DNA of 64,000 bases from the NCBI GenBank assembly GCA_942492915.1, contig OW818662.1, forward strand, positions 3,224,001 through 3,288,000. Direction: 5' to 3'. Numbering within the stretch: position 1 is the stretch's first letter; the number at the start of each line of letters is the position of its first letter. Shown here one piece after another: positions 17,170 to 25,137 of the stretch. The position numbers were made by a program, and so were the translations under genes. Source of the stretch: Turneriella sp942492915 (GTDB taxonomy: Bacteria; Spirochaetota; Leptospiria; Turneriellales; Turneriellaceae). The notes under the pieces are model-generated. The model saw nothing but the letters and a program-made list of their open reading frames with translations. It was not told the DNA's origin and ran no database searches.

Positions 17170-18545
17170 TGCAGCACCAAATGAATCTGAAATACAAAAA
17201 ACAATCCACACGCAAATTGACCGGCGGATTGATCTGCGTTCTGTCTCTTTTTGCTCTTGCCAACTGCACGGGCGAGTTACCGATCTCTGACCTGATCAAC
17301 AACACGATCACGCTGAAAGTAATGGGCACGTATGAGAGTAATAACCCGTATCCGTTGGGCATCACCGATGCGAGCCTGGCAGCGAACCTCCCGAAAGACG
17401 ATGTGATCACCGGGACATCGATCACCGGTGCTGATCCTGCGCTCACCGGAACACCAGCACTTGTGACCTTTGCAAATACAATAAAACCCTCAGATATTAA
17501 ATACTACATTGACATCGCTGAAATTCGCCTCGCCCGCGGTCAGGGAAAATCATCGAGCCAGACGATTTCTGACTACTGGTCCCAATTCGCAATTACACGG
17601 CAGTTAATGTGTTCTGATTATGATGCAGCCGATGGCCGTTCATACGCGAATTGCCGCGATCAAAATGGCCAGGGTCGTCTCGCTGAATTCTTCAACGGCG
17701 GCTTCACGTATCCGGCTGTCGATGTGCCTTACGGTAACTTCAATCACCTCGGCATCTATTTCAGAAGATTCGCAACTTCCCCGTCCGCCCTGTTCGATGG
17801 GCTCGGCCAAAACCAGCAAAATATCTCGACGACGTTTGATAACCGCACGCTATTCGGCTTCGATGTTGAAAGTGTACTACAAAACCCGTATGGTTCAACC
17901 TCGACAGAGCCCCTGATGTTTCCGCTGCAGCGCAAAGATTTGTCTCTGAACATCGTGCACGATAACGAACCGTACGTTATGGAAGTGCGCGTCTTCATCC
18001 ATAACCTGAATATGGTGCACGTACTGCAATTGACCGGCGATGCGGCAACACCTTCGAGCGCGTTTAATTCAGCCGCTGTCTTCGTCGGCCCGGCTGACTG
18101 GAATATCGATCATGCGTTTAAAGACGCCACCAACCGCACGCGCATGGGTGGCTCAGTGATAATGACTGCACGCACGTACCAGCCGGCCAAGGTGGGGGCG
18201 CTGCAAATGAATGCCACATTTACTCCAACGACTAATGCGAGCTATTTCGTCGCCGTACCTTCTGGCTCAACATTTAGTCCGAAGACAGCCCTACCGCTCT
18301 TGGCGACCGCTGCGACGAATAATACCATCAGCAATGTACAACCCGGCGCCTACGACGTTTACCGCACCTGCGACGTCACAAAATGCGTCACTACATCCAC
18401 CGCCGGTACTTGCGATGCAACCTCAAATACCCCTGACGGATTTCCCGAAACACCCCAACTCTGCCAGGCAGGCGTAACGGTATCTACTGGTACAACCACA
18501 GGCGTCACTACTGCAGCCTGCGCCGTTATTGCTAATTGCAATTAG
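17169..18545 (+). CDS. Large lipoprotein of unknown function
   Basis: 458 aa. The signal peptide has a lipobox LFALANC with lipid-modified Cys33. The mature protein is rich in Thr, Asn and Ala; the last 110 residues contain about ten cysteines (TCDVTKCVTT, GTCDATS, QLCQAG, ACAVIANC) that probably form disulphides at the surface. I recognise no domain. Coupled by a one-base overlap to the barrel protein upstream, which suggests an outer-membrane pair. A hairpin follows at 18551-18578. Confidence 0.75.
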   Translation: MQHQMNLKYKKQSTRKLTGGLICVLSLFALANCTGELPISDLINNTITLKVMGTYESNNPYPLGITDASLAANLPKDDVITGTSITGADPALTGTPALVTFANTIKPSDIKYYIDIAEIRLARGQGKSSSQTISDYWSQFAITRQLMCSDYDAADGRSYANCRDQNGQGRLAEFFNGGFTYPAVDVPYGNFNHLGIYFRRFATSPSALFDGLGQNQQNISTTFDNRTLFGFDVESVLQNPYGSTSTEPLMFPLQRKDLSLNIVHDNEPYVMEVRVFIHNLNMVHVLQLTGDAATPSSAFNSAAVFVGPADWNIDHAFKDATNRTRMGGSVIMTARTYQPAKVGALQMNATFTPTTNASYFVAVPSGSTFSPKTALPLLATAATNNTISNVQPGAYDVYRTCDVTKCVTTSTAGTCDATSNTPDGFPETPQLCQAGVTVSTGTTTGVTTAACAVIANCN

Positions 18546-18550
18546 GCACC

Positions 18551-18578
18551 CTTGCCACCGAATTAATTCGGCGGCAAG
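18551..18578. terminator. Hairpin after the lipoprotein gene, no U-tract
   Basis: CTTGCC (18551-18556) pairs with GGCAAG (18573-18578), and inside it CCGAATTAATTCGG is itself a palindrome, so a stem of about 12 pairs with one mismatch forms. It begins six bases after the TAG stop. No run of T follows on either strand, so it may act as a terminator, a 3' stability element, or both. Confidence 0.5.
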
Positions 18579-18640
18579 TTAAGCTGGACTAAACAAGCCT
18601 TATTCTTGACCCACTGTTTCCTTACTGTGGTCAATCCGCC

Positions 18641-19804
18641 ATGAAGATTCACGAATATCAGGGCAAAGAAATTTTTCGCAAATATAATATCGCGGTGCCG
18701 AACGGCGTCGTGACGACGACCGCAGACGAAGCAGGCGCGATTTATACAAAACTGGGTAAATCCGTCGCTGTTGTGAAAGCACAGATTCACGCAGGTGGCC
18801 GTGGCAAAGGTGGCGGCGTCAAGCTCGCAAAATCAGCCGATGAGGCGAAAGCACACGCGAAGGCAATTCTCGGCATGATGCTGAAGACCCCACAAACCGG
18901 CCCTGAAGGCCAGCTCGTGAAAACGATTCTCGTCGAAGAAGGCTCTGACATTCTGCACGAATATTATGTCGGCATCACGCTCGACCGCCGGCTCTCAAAA
19001 CCCGTCATGATGGTTTCAACCGAAGGCGGCATGGACATCGAAGAAGTCGCAGAGAAGCACCCTGAAAAAATTCTGAAAGAAACCATCGAACCCGCGCTCG
19101 GCCTGCAGCGCTTTCAGGCCTCGCGCCTCGCATACGGCCTCGGTTTCGAAGGCGACATGGCGAAGCAGGCAATATCGATTCTTATCAACCTGTGGAACTG
19201 CTACGACGGCGAAGACTGCTCACTCATGGAAATCAATCCGCTGATCTCAACGAAAGACGGCAAGGTGATGGCACTCGACGCGAAAGTGAACTTTGACGAC
19301 AACGCTACTTACCGCCATGCAGACCAGGTTGGCCTGCGCGACGAAGCAGAAGAAGACCCGCTCGAAGTTGAAGCCTCAAAGTTTAACCTCAACTACGTGC
19401 GTCTCGACGGTACAGTCGGTTGCATGGTGAACGGCGCGGGCCTCGCGATGGGCACGATGGACATCATCAAGTACGCCGGCGCATCACCGGCAAACTTTCT
19501 CGACGTCGGCGGCGGAGCCAACGTCACCACAGTAACAAACGGCTTTAAGATCATTCTCTCTGACCCGAACGTGAAGGCAATCTTCGTCAACATCTTCGGT
19601 GGCATCGTGCGCTGCGACCGCATCGCGAACGGCATCATCGAAGCGGCAAAAAACGTGAAGATCACGGTTCCCCTGGTGGTTCGCCTCGCCGGCACGAACG
19701 CAGAAGAGGCGAAAGAAATTCTGCTGAAAAGCGGCATTCCGCTTCAGGTTGCCGACGGCCTCAAAGACGGCGCTGAAAAGGTCGTAAAGGCAATCGGGAA
19801 GTAA
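18641..19804 (+). CDS. sucC: Succinyl-CoA synthetase beta subunit
   Basis: 387 aa, full length. The ATP-grasp N-terminus (MKIHEYQGKEIF) and the glycine-rich VKAQIHAGGRGKGGGVKLA are those of SucC; the C-terminal half carries NIFGGIVRCD and the CoA-ligase fold. With SucD it makes ATP (or GTP) from succinyl-CoA in the TCA cycle. Unusually, sucD does not follow: the next gene is an unrelated hydrolase. Preceded by 95 bases with a hairpin from the upstream gene. Confidence 0.97.
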   Translation: MKIHEYQGKEIFRKYNIAVPNGVVTTTADEAGAIYTKLGKSVAVVKAQIHAGGRGKGGGVKLAKSADEAKAHAKAILGMMLKTPQTGPEGQLVKTILVEEGSDILHEYYVGITLDRRLSKPVMMVSTEGGMDIEEVAEKHPEKILKETIEPALGLQRFQASRLAYGLGFEGDMAKQAISILINLWNCYDGEDCSLMEINPLISTKDGKVMALDAKVNFDDNATYRHADQVGLRDEAEEDPLEVEASKFNLNYVRLDGTVGCMVNGAGLAMGTMDIIKYAGASPANFLDVGGGANVTTVTNGFKIILSDPNVKAIFVNIFGGIVRCDRIANGIIEAAKNVKITVPLVVRLAGTNAEEAKEILLKSGIPLQVADGLKDGAEKVVKAIGK

Positions 19805-19822
19805 ACCCACCCCACCCCCCAG

Positions 19823-19846
19823 CCCCTCCCCGCGAGCGGAGAGGGG
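19823..19846. terminator. GC-rich hairpin after sucC
   Basis: CCCCTCCCCGC and GCGGAGAGGGG pair over 11 positions with one mismatch around a two-base loop, 19 bases after the sucC stop and just before the next start at 19856. A run of C precedes it and no T-run follows. Possibly a terminator or a dispersed repeat. Confidence 0.45.
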
Positions 19847-19855
19847 GGCGTTCAA

Positions 19856-20740
19856 ATGCAAAGCCCCGTCAAAGAATGGTTATCTTACGGTGGCCATTTT
19901 TCTTTCAATGGCCACCGCATCTACTACCGCCAATCTCTGAAACGCGGCAAACCTGCCGTATTGCTCATTCACGGTTTTCCAACGTCGTCTTATGATTTCG
20001 CACCCATCTGGGGTGAGCTCGCGAAGAAATACACGGTCATCACCGCCGACATGCTTGGCTTTGGCTTTTCCGCAAAGCCGTTACCCCACAACTATTCTAT
20101 CATAGAACAGGCCGATCTGTTCGAAGCATTGCTGAAGCAACTCAAGGTAAAAGATTACCATGTACTCGCGCACGATTACGGCGTCTCCGTTGCGCAAGAG
20201 CTGCTCGCACGCCAGGTTGGCAAAAAGAAGCCGGTGCTTTCAGTTAGCTTTCTGAACGGCGGCCTCTACCCAGAATTTCACAAACCTTTGCTCATTCAGA
20301 AACTGATGCTGACGCGACTCGGCCCGTTGCTTGCGCGGTTTTTCTCACAGAAGAAGTTACGCAAAACGTTCGATGCAATCTTCGGCGACAATAAAGCAAG
20401 CAATGAGGATCTCGAATGCTTCTGGCAGTTGATTGAAATGGGCGGCGGCCGCCATGCGATACCGAGTCTGCTGCGCTACATGATCGATCGCCGCACACAC
20501 CGCGAACGCTGGGTAAATGCAATGGAAAGCACCCAGATACCTGTACAGATGATCAATGGCCCGCTTGATCCGATATCCGGTGCGCACCTGGCCGAAGCCT
20601 TTGCGAAACGCAACCCGAGCGCAGAAGTTCATTCATTACCGGGCGTGGGCCACTACCCGCAGGTCGAAGCACCTGCAGAAGTTGTGAAACTCTATCTCTC
20701 CTTTCTTGCGCGAGGCAAAGCCTCGCGCAAGAAAAGTTAA
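19856..20740 (+). CDS. Alpha/beta hydrolase, MEST-like (epoxide hydrolase/dehalogenase group)
   Basis: 294 aa. HGFPTSSYDF (oxyanion loop), AHDYGVSVAQE (nucleophile Asp rather than Ser), GPLDPISG (acid) and GVGHYPQVE (His) give the Asp-type triad of epoxide hydrolases and haloalkane dehalogenases. By recall the motifs FGFSAKP, YSI-EQAD, NGGLYPE-H-PLLIQKL and ERWVNAM track the vertebrate protein MEST/PEG1 closely. Substrate unknown. It has no signal peptide. Its stop overlaps that of the convergent START gene. Confidence 0.85.
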   Translation: MQSPVKEWLSYGGHFSFNGHRIYYRQSLKRGKPAVLLIHGFPTSSYDFAPIWGELAKKYTVITADMLGFGFSAKPLPHNYSIIEQADLFEALLKQLKVKDYHVLAHDYGVSVAQELLARQVGKKKPVLSVSFLNGGLYPEFHKPLLIQKLMLTRLGPLLARFFSQKKLRKTFDAIFGDNKASNEDLECFWQLIEMGGGRHAIPSLLRYMIDRRTHRERWVNAMESTQIPVQMINGPLDPISGAHLAEAFAKRNPSAEVHSLPGVGHYPQVEAPAEVVKLYLSFLARGKASRKKS

Positions 20741-21399
20741 TTCAGCTCTTTGACTTGTGGAATTTTCGCCGTCTGGTACTTCTCTTGCTTGATGATTTTG
20801 TGCATGTTCAACAGCGTGTGGTAGGGAATATCCGTCGCCGTCGAATTTGCCAGTGCATCGGGAATCGATCCGCCCGGCTCTGAGTGCAGCTGATAAATAA
20901 TCGTTACGTATCCGCTCTTATTCGGAATGAACTGCCAAAAACCTTTCATTGTCGGTACACGTACCTTGCCGCCCTGTTTCGGGTATTTGTCGGCCATTCC
21001 TTTGAGGTAAATAGTGATGATTTTGCTCTTTGGGTCTTGCACAATTTTGCTGTAAGAAACGGTATCGCGATCAGATACCGGCCAAGGAGCTTTGACGACA
21101 GTATACGTAATGCGTTCGTAATAGTTCATGCTTTGTACTAATTTGGCTTCGCCGCAATTGTGCAGCCACTTTGGCAGCGCGTCGGTATCGTCCATCAGAG
21201 CAACAAGGCTGGTGAGCGATGTTTTGATCGCTGTCACGCCCTTAAATTCTTTAAGCGATGAGCCTTCGATCTTACGCGTATAGACTTTGATGCCGTTCTT
21301 GTCTTTGTCGAGTGCGAAATCCGCGGGGGCTTCTGCCCAGACGCCGGCAACAAGCCATGCAGCGGCTAAATAGAGAGGTAGTTTTTTGATGTGTTTCAT
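20737..21399 (-). CDS. START-domain (SRPBCC) exported protein
   Basis: 220 aa with a signal peptide (LPLYLAAAWLVAGVWA). One START-like domain with the same motif order as the protein at 2259-2888: NGIKVYTRK, LKEFKGV, LPKWLHNC, APWPVSDRDTVSYSK, EPGGSIPDALAN and a closing helix. It would bind a hydrophobic ligand in the periplasm. Start 21399 chosen because it gives the signal peptide; the frame runs on upstream into ndk. Convergent with the MEST-like gene, stops overlapping by four bases. Confidence 0.8.
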   Translation of the reverse strand: MKHIKKLPLYLAAAWLVAGVWAEAPADFALDKDKNGIKVYTRKIEGSSLKEFKGVTAIKTSLTSLVALMDDTDALPKWLHNCGEAKLVQSMNYYERITYTVVKAPWPVSDRDTVSYSKIVQDPKSKIITIYLKGMADKYPKQGGKVRVPTMKGFWQFIPNKSGYVTIIYQLHSEPGGSIPDALANSTATDIPYHTLLNMHKIIKQEKYQTAKIPQVKELN

Positions 21400-21478
21400 G
21401 GCCAAGAGTCCAGAGCGCATGGCGGATGTCAAAACCAATCGTGAATTGACGGCATGTCTCAAAGTCCAATTTAAACCT

Positions 21479-21907
21479 ATGTTCCAAAAAGAATTTACCC
21501 TCATTATGATTAAGCCCGACGGTGTCCGTTCAGGCGACAGCGGCAAGATTCTTGCCCGCATCGAGCAAGAAGGTTTTACCATTCGCGCAATGAAGCGCGT
21601 TCGCCTCAGCCTCGAACAGGCGCAGCAGTTCTACAGCGTGCACGCAGCGCGGCCTTTCTACGGCGAACTTTGCTCTTTCATGGCCTCTGGCCCGGTCGTC
21701 GCAGCGATTCTCGAGCGCGACCAAGCGGTACAACACTGGCGCGATGTTATTGGCGCTACCGACCCGGCTGAAGCGGCGCCCAATACGATTCGTAAGCTCT
21801 ATGCAAAGTCAAAGGGCGAAAACGCCGTTCACGGTTCTGACTCGGTCGAAAACGCCAAGATCGAAGCTGCTTTTTTCTTCAGCGGCCTCGAACTCGCTGG
21901 TCAATAA
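21479..21907 (+). CDS. ndk: Nucleoside diphosphate kinase
   Basis: 142 aa, the normal length. It transfers phosphate between nucleoside di- and triphosphates through a phospho-histidine, His118 in NAVHGSDS. The family start EFTLIMIKPDGV and RPFYGELCSFM are intact. Start 21479 sits just before the conserved first strand; an open frame upstream overlaps the divergent START gene and is not needed. Its transcripts would run into the terminator-like sequence inside the next gene at 21983-22010. Confidence 0.97.
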   Translation: MFQKEFTLIMIKPDGVRSGDSGKILARIEQEGFTIRAMKRVRLSLEQAQQFYSVHAARPFYGELCSFMASGPVVAAILERDQAVQHWRDVIGATDPAEAAPNTIRKLYAKSKGENAVHGSDSVENAKIEAAFFFSGLELAGQ

Positions 21908-21924
21908 GAGACATTCCGTAGGTT

Positions 21925-21942
21925 CGGGCGCAGATGCGCCCG
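21925..21942 (+). promoter_or_regulatory. Hairpin covering the start codon of the polyprenyl synthase
   Basis: CGGGCGC (21925-21931) and GCGCCCG (21936-21942) form a 7-bp stem with the four-base loop AGAT; the ATG at 21934-21936 lies in the loop and first pair. No Shine-Dalgarno sequence stands clear of it. It could hide the start codon in the ndk transcript. Seen in sequence; the effect is inferred. Confidence 0.45.
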
Positions 21943-22803
21943 GCCATCGACAACCTTATGCAGCAGGCCTTGCAAGAACAGAAATCCCGCTTTGAGCGGG
22001 ATTTTTTTTTACGCCTCAAAAAGACATCCCTCAAATCTGCCCCACAACAATTGCGCGATGCGACGCTTTACGCACTCAGCGGTGCAAACAAGCGCATACG
22101 TCCGATTCTCACGCTCGAATCTGCCAAAATCGCCGGGCTGCATGAAGATACCGCACTGCCTGTAGCAGCGGCTTTCGAATGCCTGCACAGCTATTCTCTA
22201 GTCCACGACGATCTGCCTGCAATGGACAACGACGATATGCGGCGCGGGCAGCTGTCTAATCATAAGAAGTTTGGCGAGGCTACCGCGATACTCGTAGGCG
22301 ACCTGTTGCAATCATTGAGTTTCGAATTGCTGACACAGGCGAACTTAAGCCCGGTCGCCTTTCGCTATTTCGCGCGCGCAATCGGTGCGCAGGGTATGGT
22401 ATCGGGCCAGTACCTTGATATGGAAAATCACAACACGACACTCAAACGTTTACACCGGCTAAAAACCGGTCGCCTCATTGAAGCGGCGATAAATCTGCCG
22501 CTGCTCATCGCGAAAAATCAACTCACACTTCCCGCAATTCGCTGGGGCCGCGGCCTGGGTTTGCTCTTTCAAATCACTGACGATATCATCGATGCAACGT
22601 CTGATTCGGCAACCCTCGGCAAAACTGCCGGGAAAGACATCGAACAAAATAAAAAAACCTTCGTGCGCGAACTGGGCCTTGAACCCGCCAGAACAGCAGC
22701 CAAACAGCTTGCGGAAAAGCTCAATCAAGAAGCCAGCAAGCTGTTCGCCAAATCTATAGTGCTGCAGCAATTGCCTGCATACCTGCTGGCACGCCGCAAC
22801 TGA
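21934..22803 (+). CDS. Polyprenyl (farnesyl/geranylgeranyl) diphosphate synthase
   Basis: 289 aa. Both aspartate-rich motifs that hold magnesium and the diphosphates are present: DDLPAMDNDD and, later, ITDDIIDAT; NKRIRP and GQYLDME are also family features. It condenses isopentenyl diphosphate to C15 or C20 chains, at the entry to quinone and undecaprenyl synthesis; IspA-type length. Two starts are possible, ATG 21934 and ATG 21958. Either places a perfect intrinsic-terminator sequence inside the first 30 codons (see 21983-22010). The tlyA gene follows after 4 bases. Confidence 0.92.
   Translation: MRPAIDNLMQQALQEQKSRFERDFFLRLKKTSLKSAPQQLRDATLYALSGANKRIRPILTLESAKIAGLHEDTALPVAAAFECLHSYSLVHDDLPAMDNDDMRRGQLSNHKKFGEATAILVGDLLQSLSFELLTQANLSPVAFRYFARAIGAQGMVSGQYLDMENHNTTLKRLHRLKTGRLIEAAINLPLLIAKNQLTLPAIRWGRGLGLLFQITDDIIDATSDSATLGKTAGKDIEQNKKTFVRELGLEPARTAAKQLAEKLNQEASKLFAKSIVLQQLPAYLLARRN
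21983..22010 (+). terminator. Canonical intrinsic terminator inside the polyprenyl synthase coding region
   Basis: AATCCCGC (21983-21990), loop TTTGA, GCGGGATT (21996-22003), then a run of nine T (22002-22010). This is a textbook intrinsic terminator, 76 bases after the ndk stop, yet the reading frame of the synthase passes through it (codons for KSRFERDFF). It either ends ndk transcripts or acts as an attenuator relieved by translation. Confidence 0.75.
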
Positions 22804-22807
22804 CGCC

Positions 22808-23545
22808 ATGAGACTGCTCGAAGCGGTTCTCGTGACTCACCCTGAGCTCTCAGAAAAAGAAGCTATGGGCCTGATTCTCGCCGGCAAGGTACTGCTCGGT
22901 GACATTCCGGTGACTAAACCCGGACAGCCCATCACTGACCTGGAGAATCTTCGCCTGCGTGGATTGCAGAAATATGTTTCACGATCGGGCGAAAAACTAG
23001 CAGGTGCACTCGAAGCGCTCGATTTTCCCGTGGCGGGCCGCAGTTTCATGGATATCGGCGCATCGACGGGTGGCTTCACAGATTGTCTGCTGCAGCGCGG
23101 CGCGGCCTTCGTCGCGGCTATCGATGTCGGCAAGGGTCTATTGCACCAGCGTTTGCGCACAGACCCGAGAGTTCAGGTGCTTGAAGGTATTGATTTCAAG
23201 AAACTCTCCGCAACGCAAATCACTCAAAGCGTCGAAGCCTTCGTCGCAGATGTTTCATTTACTTCGCTGGAAGCACTCTTGGGCAATGCGTTCGCTATCA
23301 TGGAACCCAAAGATCGCCCTGCGGAAGGTCTGGTTCTCTTCAAGCCTCAGTTTGAACTCCCCAGGTCTGAACGCGCACTGCTTGAAAAGGGCGTACTGCA
23401 TGATACCGCCAAAGCCAACGAGTTGATTGCAGCCTTCTCTGCACGCGTTGCCGAAAAGGGCGTGATCGTCAGAACAATACAGCCCGCAAGTCTGACAGGC
23501 CGGCGCGGCAACCAGGAATACCTGCTGCACCTCGTTTTGCGGTGA
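22808..23545 (+). CDS. tlyA: TlyA-family rRNA 2'-O-methyltransferase
   Basis: 245 aa. An N-terminal S4 RNA-binding domain (about residues 1-60) is followed by an FtsJ-like methyltransferase with SAM motif MDIGASTGGFTD, the acidic ADVSF and KPQFE. TlyA of mycobacteria 2'-O-methylates cytidines in 16S and 23S rRNA and gives capreomycin sensitivity; in spirochaetes it was first named a haemolysin. Starts four bases after the polyprenyl synthase stop, an arrangement shared by many bacteria (ispA-dxs-tlyA neighbourhoods); no dxs here. Confidence 0.93.
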   Translation: MRLLEAVLVTHPELSEKEAMGLILAGKVLLGDIPVTKPGQPITDLENLRLRGLQKYVSRSGEKLAGALEALDFPVAGRSFMDIGASTGGFTDCLLQRGAAFVAAIDVGKGLLHQRLRTDPRVQVLEGIDFKKLSATQITQSVEAFVADVSFTSLEALLGNAFAIMEPKDRPAEGLVLFKPQFELPRSERALLEKGVLHDTAKANELIAAFSARVAEKGVIVRTIQPASLTGRRGNQEYLLHLVLR

Positions 23546-23584
23546 ATCTGGTTTACTCTTTGAGTTCAAGCCGCAGTCTGCTAC

Positions 23585-24115
23585 ATGCCCGAAGCGGCTG
23601 ACCATTCAGTGAACGGCCTCTTTCTGCAATACAGGGGGCAGCTACTCAAATACCTGCGCAACTTTGTCGGCGAAGACGAGGCGCATGATGTGTTACAAGA
23701 TGTTTTCATTTCGTTTCTGAAACAGAAGCGCGATGAAAAAATACGTACGCAAGACGAGCAGGCATGGCTCTACCGGTCATGCCATAACCGGGCGATTGAC
23801 TATATACGAAAGGGCAAAAAGCTCACAAACTTCACCGAAGAAAAATTCGACCGAATCGAAGCACCGGCCGAAAATGCGAACACGCGAGCCTGGCACGAAC
23901 TGCGGGGCACGCTCAAAGAGCTTGCTATCCGCTTTGATAAGAAGGGTGACGGCATTCTCTTGCTGCACATGCTCGAGGAGGGCAAACCCAAACTACTGAT
24001 CGCCGAGACGCTCGACATATCTGACCGCCACCTTCGCCGGCGCATCGCACAGCTGTTCCAGTTTTTTCAGCAAGAGCTAAAAAAACTCGGCATTGAGAAC
24101 ATCGAGTTGGATTGA
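23585..24115 (+). CDS. RNA polymerase sigma factor, ECF type
   Basis: 176 aa. Region 2 is clear (YRGQLLKYLRNFVG-DEAHDVLQDVFISF, then WLYRSCHNRAIDYIRK). Region 4 is divergent: its helix-turn-helix should be in EGKPKLLIAETLDISDRHLRRRI. It would direct a small extracytoplasmic-function regulon. The FecR-like gene 132 bases downstream on the same strand is the likely regulator or partner, as in many sigma/FecR pairs. Promoter specificity cannot be read from the sequence. Confidence 0.85.
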   Translation: MPEAADHSVNGLFLQYRGQLLKYLRNFVGEDEAHDVLQDVFISFLKQKRDEKIRTQDEQAWLYRSCHNRAIDYIRKGKKLTNFTEEKFDRIEAPAENANTRAWHELRGTLKELAIRFDKKGDGILLLHMLEEGKPKLLIAETLDISDRHLRRRIAQLFQFFQQELKKLGIENIELD

Positions 24116-24145
24116 TGCCTGTACTATGCGACATAATACATCAAC

Positions 24146-24168
24146 GCAGAATTTCTGCTTCTGTTTTT
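24146..24168 (+). terminator. Weak terminator after the sigma gene
   Basis: GCAGA, loop ATT, TCTGC (24146-24158), followed after five bases by five T (24164-24168). The stem is only five pairs and AT-rich, so termination would be partial. Confidence 0.4.
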
Positions 24169-24174
24169 ATGTCC

Positions 24175-24223
24175 GTAGTTGCCGATAATTGCGTATCATC
24201 ATCAGCAGGGGTCGGGCAACTAC
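24175..24223. promoter_or_regulatory. Inverted repeat upstream of the fecR-like gene
   Basis: GTAGTTGCC (24175-24183) and GGCAACTAC (24215-24223) are perfect 9-bp complements separated by 31 bases, ending 24 bases before the start at 24248. They could be an operator pair or the closing stem of a leader RNA. It lies in the space between the sigma factor and its presumed partner, where autoregulation would be expected. Confidence 0.5.
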
Positions 24224-24247
24224 CGGCACTCTGCTAAATAAGACAAT

Positions 24248-25087
24248 ATGGCGCGCCACAGCAAAACTACCTCGGCCAAAAACGCGAAGAAAGCGCACGC
24301 CATCTCTCTCGCCGACCAATTGTTTGCTATCGCCACACGCGGTGCGGTAAATGCCGGGGCGCAGCTCTTACCCGAAGAGAACACAGCTCGAAACGAAACG
24401 ATTCAGCGCTTTCAAACAGAAAATGCCGCAAAGATTGCAGCGCTGCAGCCAATCACCTCTGTCGTACCGGATAAAACGCGTTTGCTGACTCCGGTTGTTG
24501 CCGCCTGGCGCAGTGTCACTTCTGTAAAATATTTCTCCACCGCAGCAGCGATGCTTATTGCTGCCGGCACCAGCGTGTTGTTGCTGAGCCCCTTCGCGGA
24601 AGACTCCATACTCATCGAAGATGAAAGCGGAAAAAGCGCGCTGCACAGCGAATTCAACGCAAACGACAAGAGTCTTTCTTTGCGTGTGATGCGTAAGCGC
24701 AAAAAAATTGGCGAAATCACGATGGCGCAAGGTTCGCGTCTGCGTGTCGTGAAAACGAGCAACGGTGAATCTTTCAGGTCTGAAATGGCTTTCGCCGGTA
24801 CCGAAGCCGATTTCAAATTGCAATACAAAGGCAAAGCTTCGGTGATCGTCAACAATGGTCCCTTCAAAGCCAAGGTGCGCATGGCACAGGGTGGCGACCA
24901 CGATGTTCACTTAAGGTTCAAAGAAATGGGTTCACCGCGCCCCGTGGGTGAACCTCAGTTTGAAATTGAAGTCATTAAAGGTGATGTACAAATTGCCGAG
25001 ATCGATGACGAAGACGATTTCGAACAATACAAGGCTGGCGAAAAAGCAATCTTCAGCCTGACCGATTCTGACAGCGAAAGCCTGTAA
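24248..25087 (+). CDS. FecR-domain membrane protein, likely sigma-factor partner
   Basis: 279 aa. A basic, soluble N-terminus of about 95 residues is followed by one membrane helix (STAAAMLIAAGTSVLLL) and an outside domain with FecR features (GSRLRVVKTSNGE, KASVIVNNGPFKAKV, IEVIKGDVQIAE, YKAGEKAIF). The topology, inside N-terminus and periplasmic FecR part, suits a signal-transducing or anti-sigma protein for the ECF factor upstream. No TonB-dependent receptor gene follows, so the iron-citrate type of circuit is not implied. Confidence 0.75.
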   Translation: MARHSKTTSAKNAKKAHAISLADQLFAIATRGAVNAGAQLLPEENTARNETIQRFQTENAAKIAALQPITSVVPDKTRLLTPVVAAWRSVTSVKYFSTAAAMLIAAGTSVLLLSPFAEDSILIEDESGKSALHSEFNANDKSLSLRVMRKRKKIGEITMAQGSRLRVVKTSNGESFRSEMAFAGTEADFKLQYKGKASVIVNNGPFKAKVRMAQGGDHDVHLRFKEMGSPRPVGEPQFEIEVIKGDVQIAEIDDEDDFEQYKAGEKAIFSLTDSDSESL

Positions 25088-25102
25088 TAATTATGCGAAT
25101 GT

Positions 25103-25123
25103 AGTTTTCGCGACGCGAAAACT
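25103..25123. terminator. Hairpin after the fecR-like gene
   Basis: AGTTTTCGC (25103-25111), loop GAC, GCGAAAACT (25115-25123): a perfect nine-pair stem 15 bases after the stop, with no T-run after it. Probably a 3'-end hairpin. Confidence 0.5.
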
Positions 25124-25137
25124 CCATTCACTGCCCT

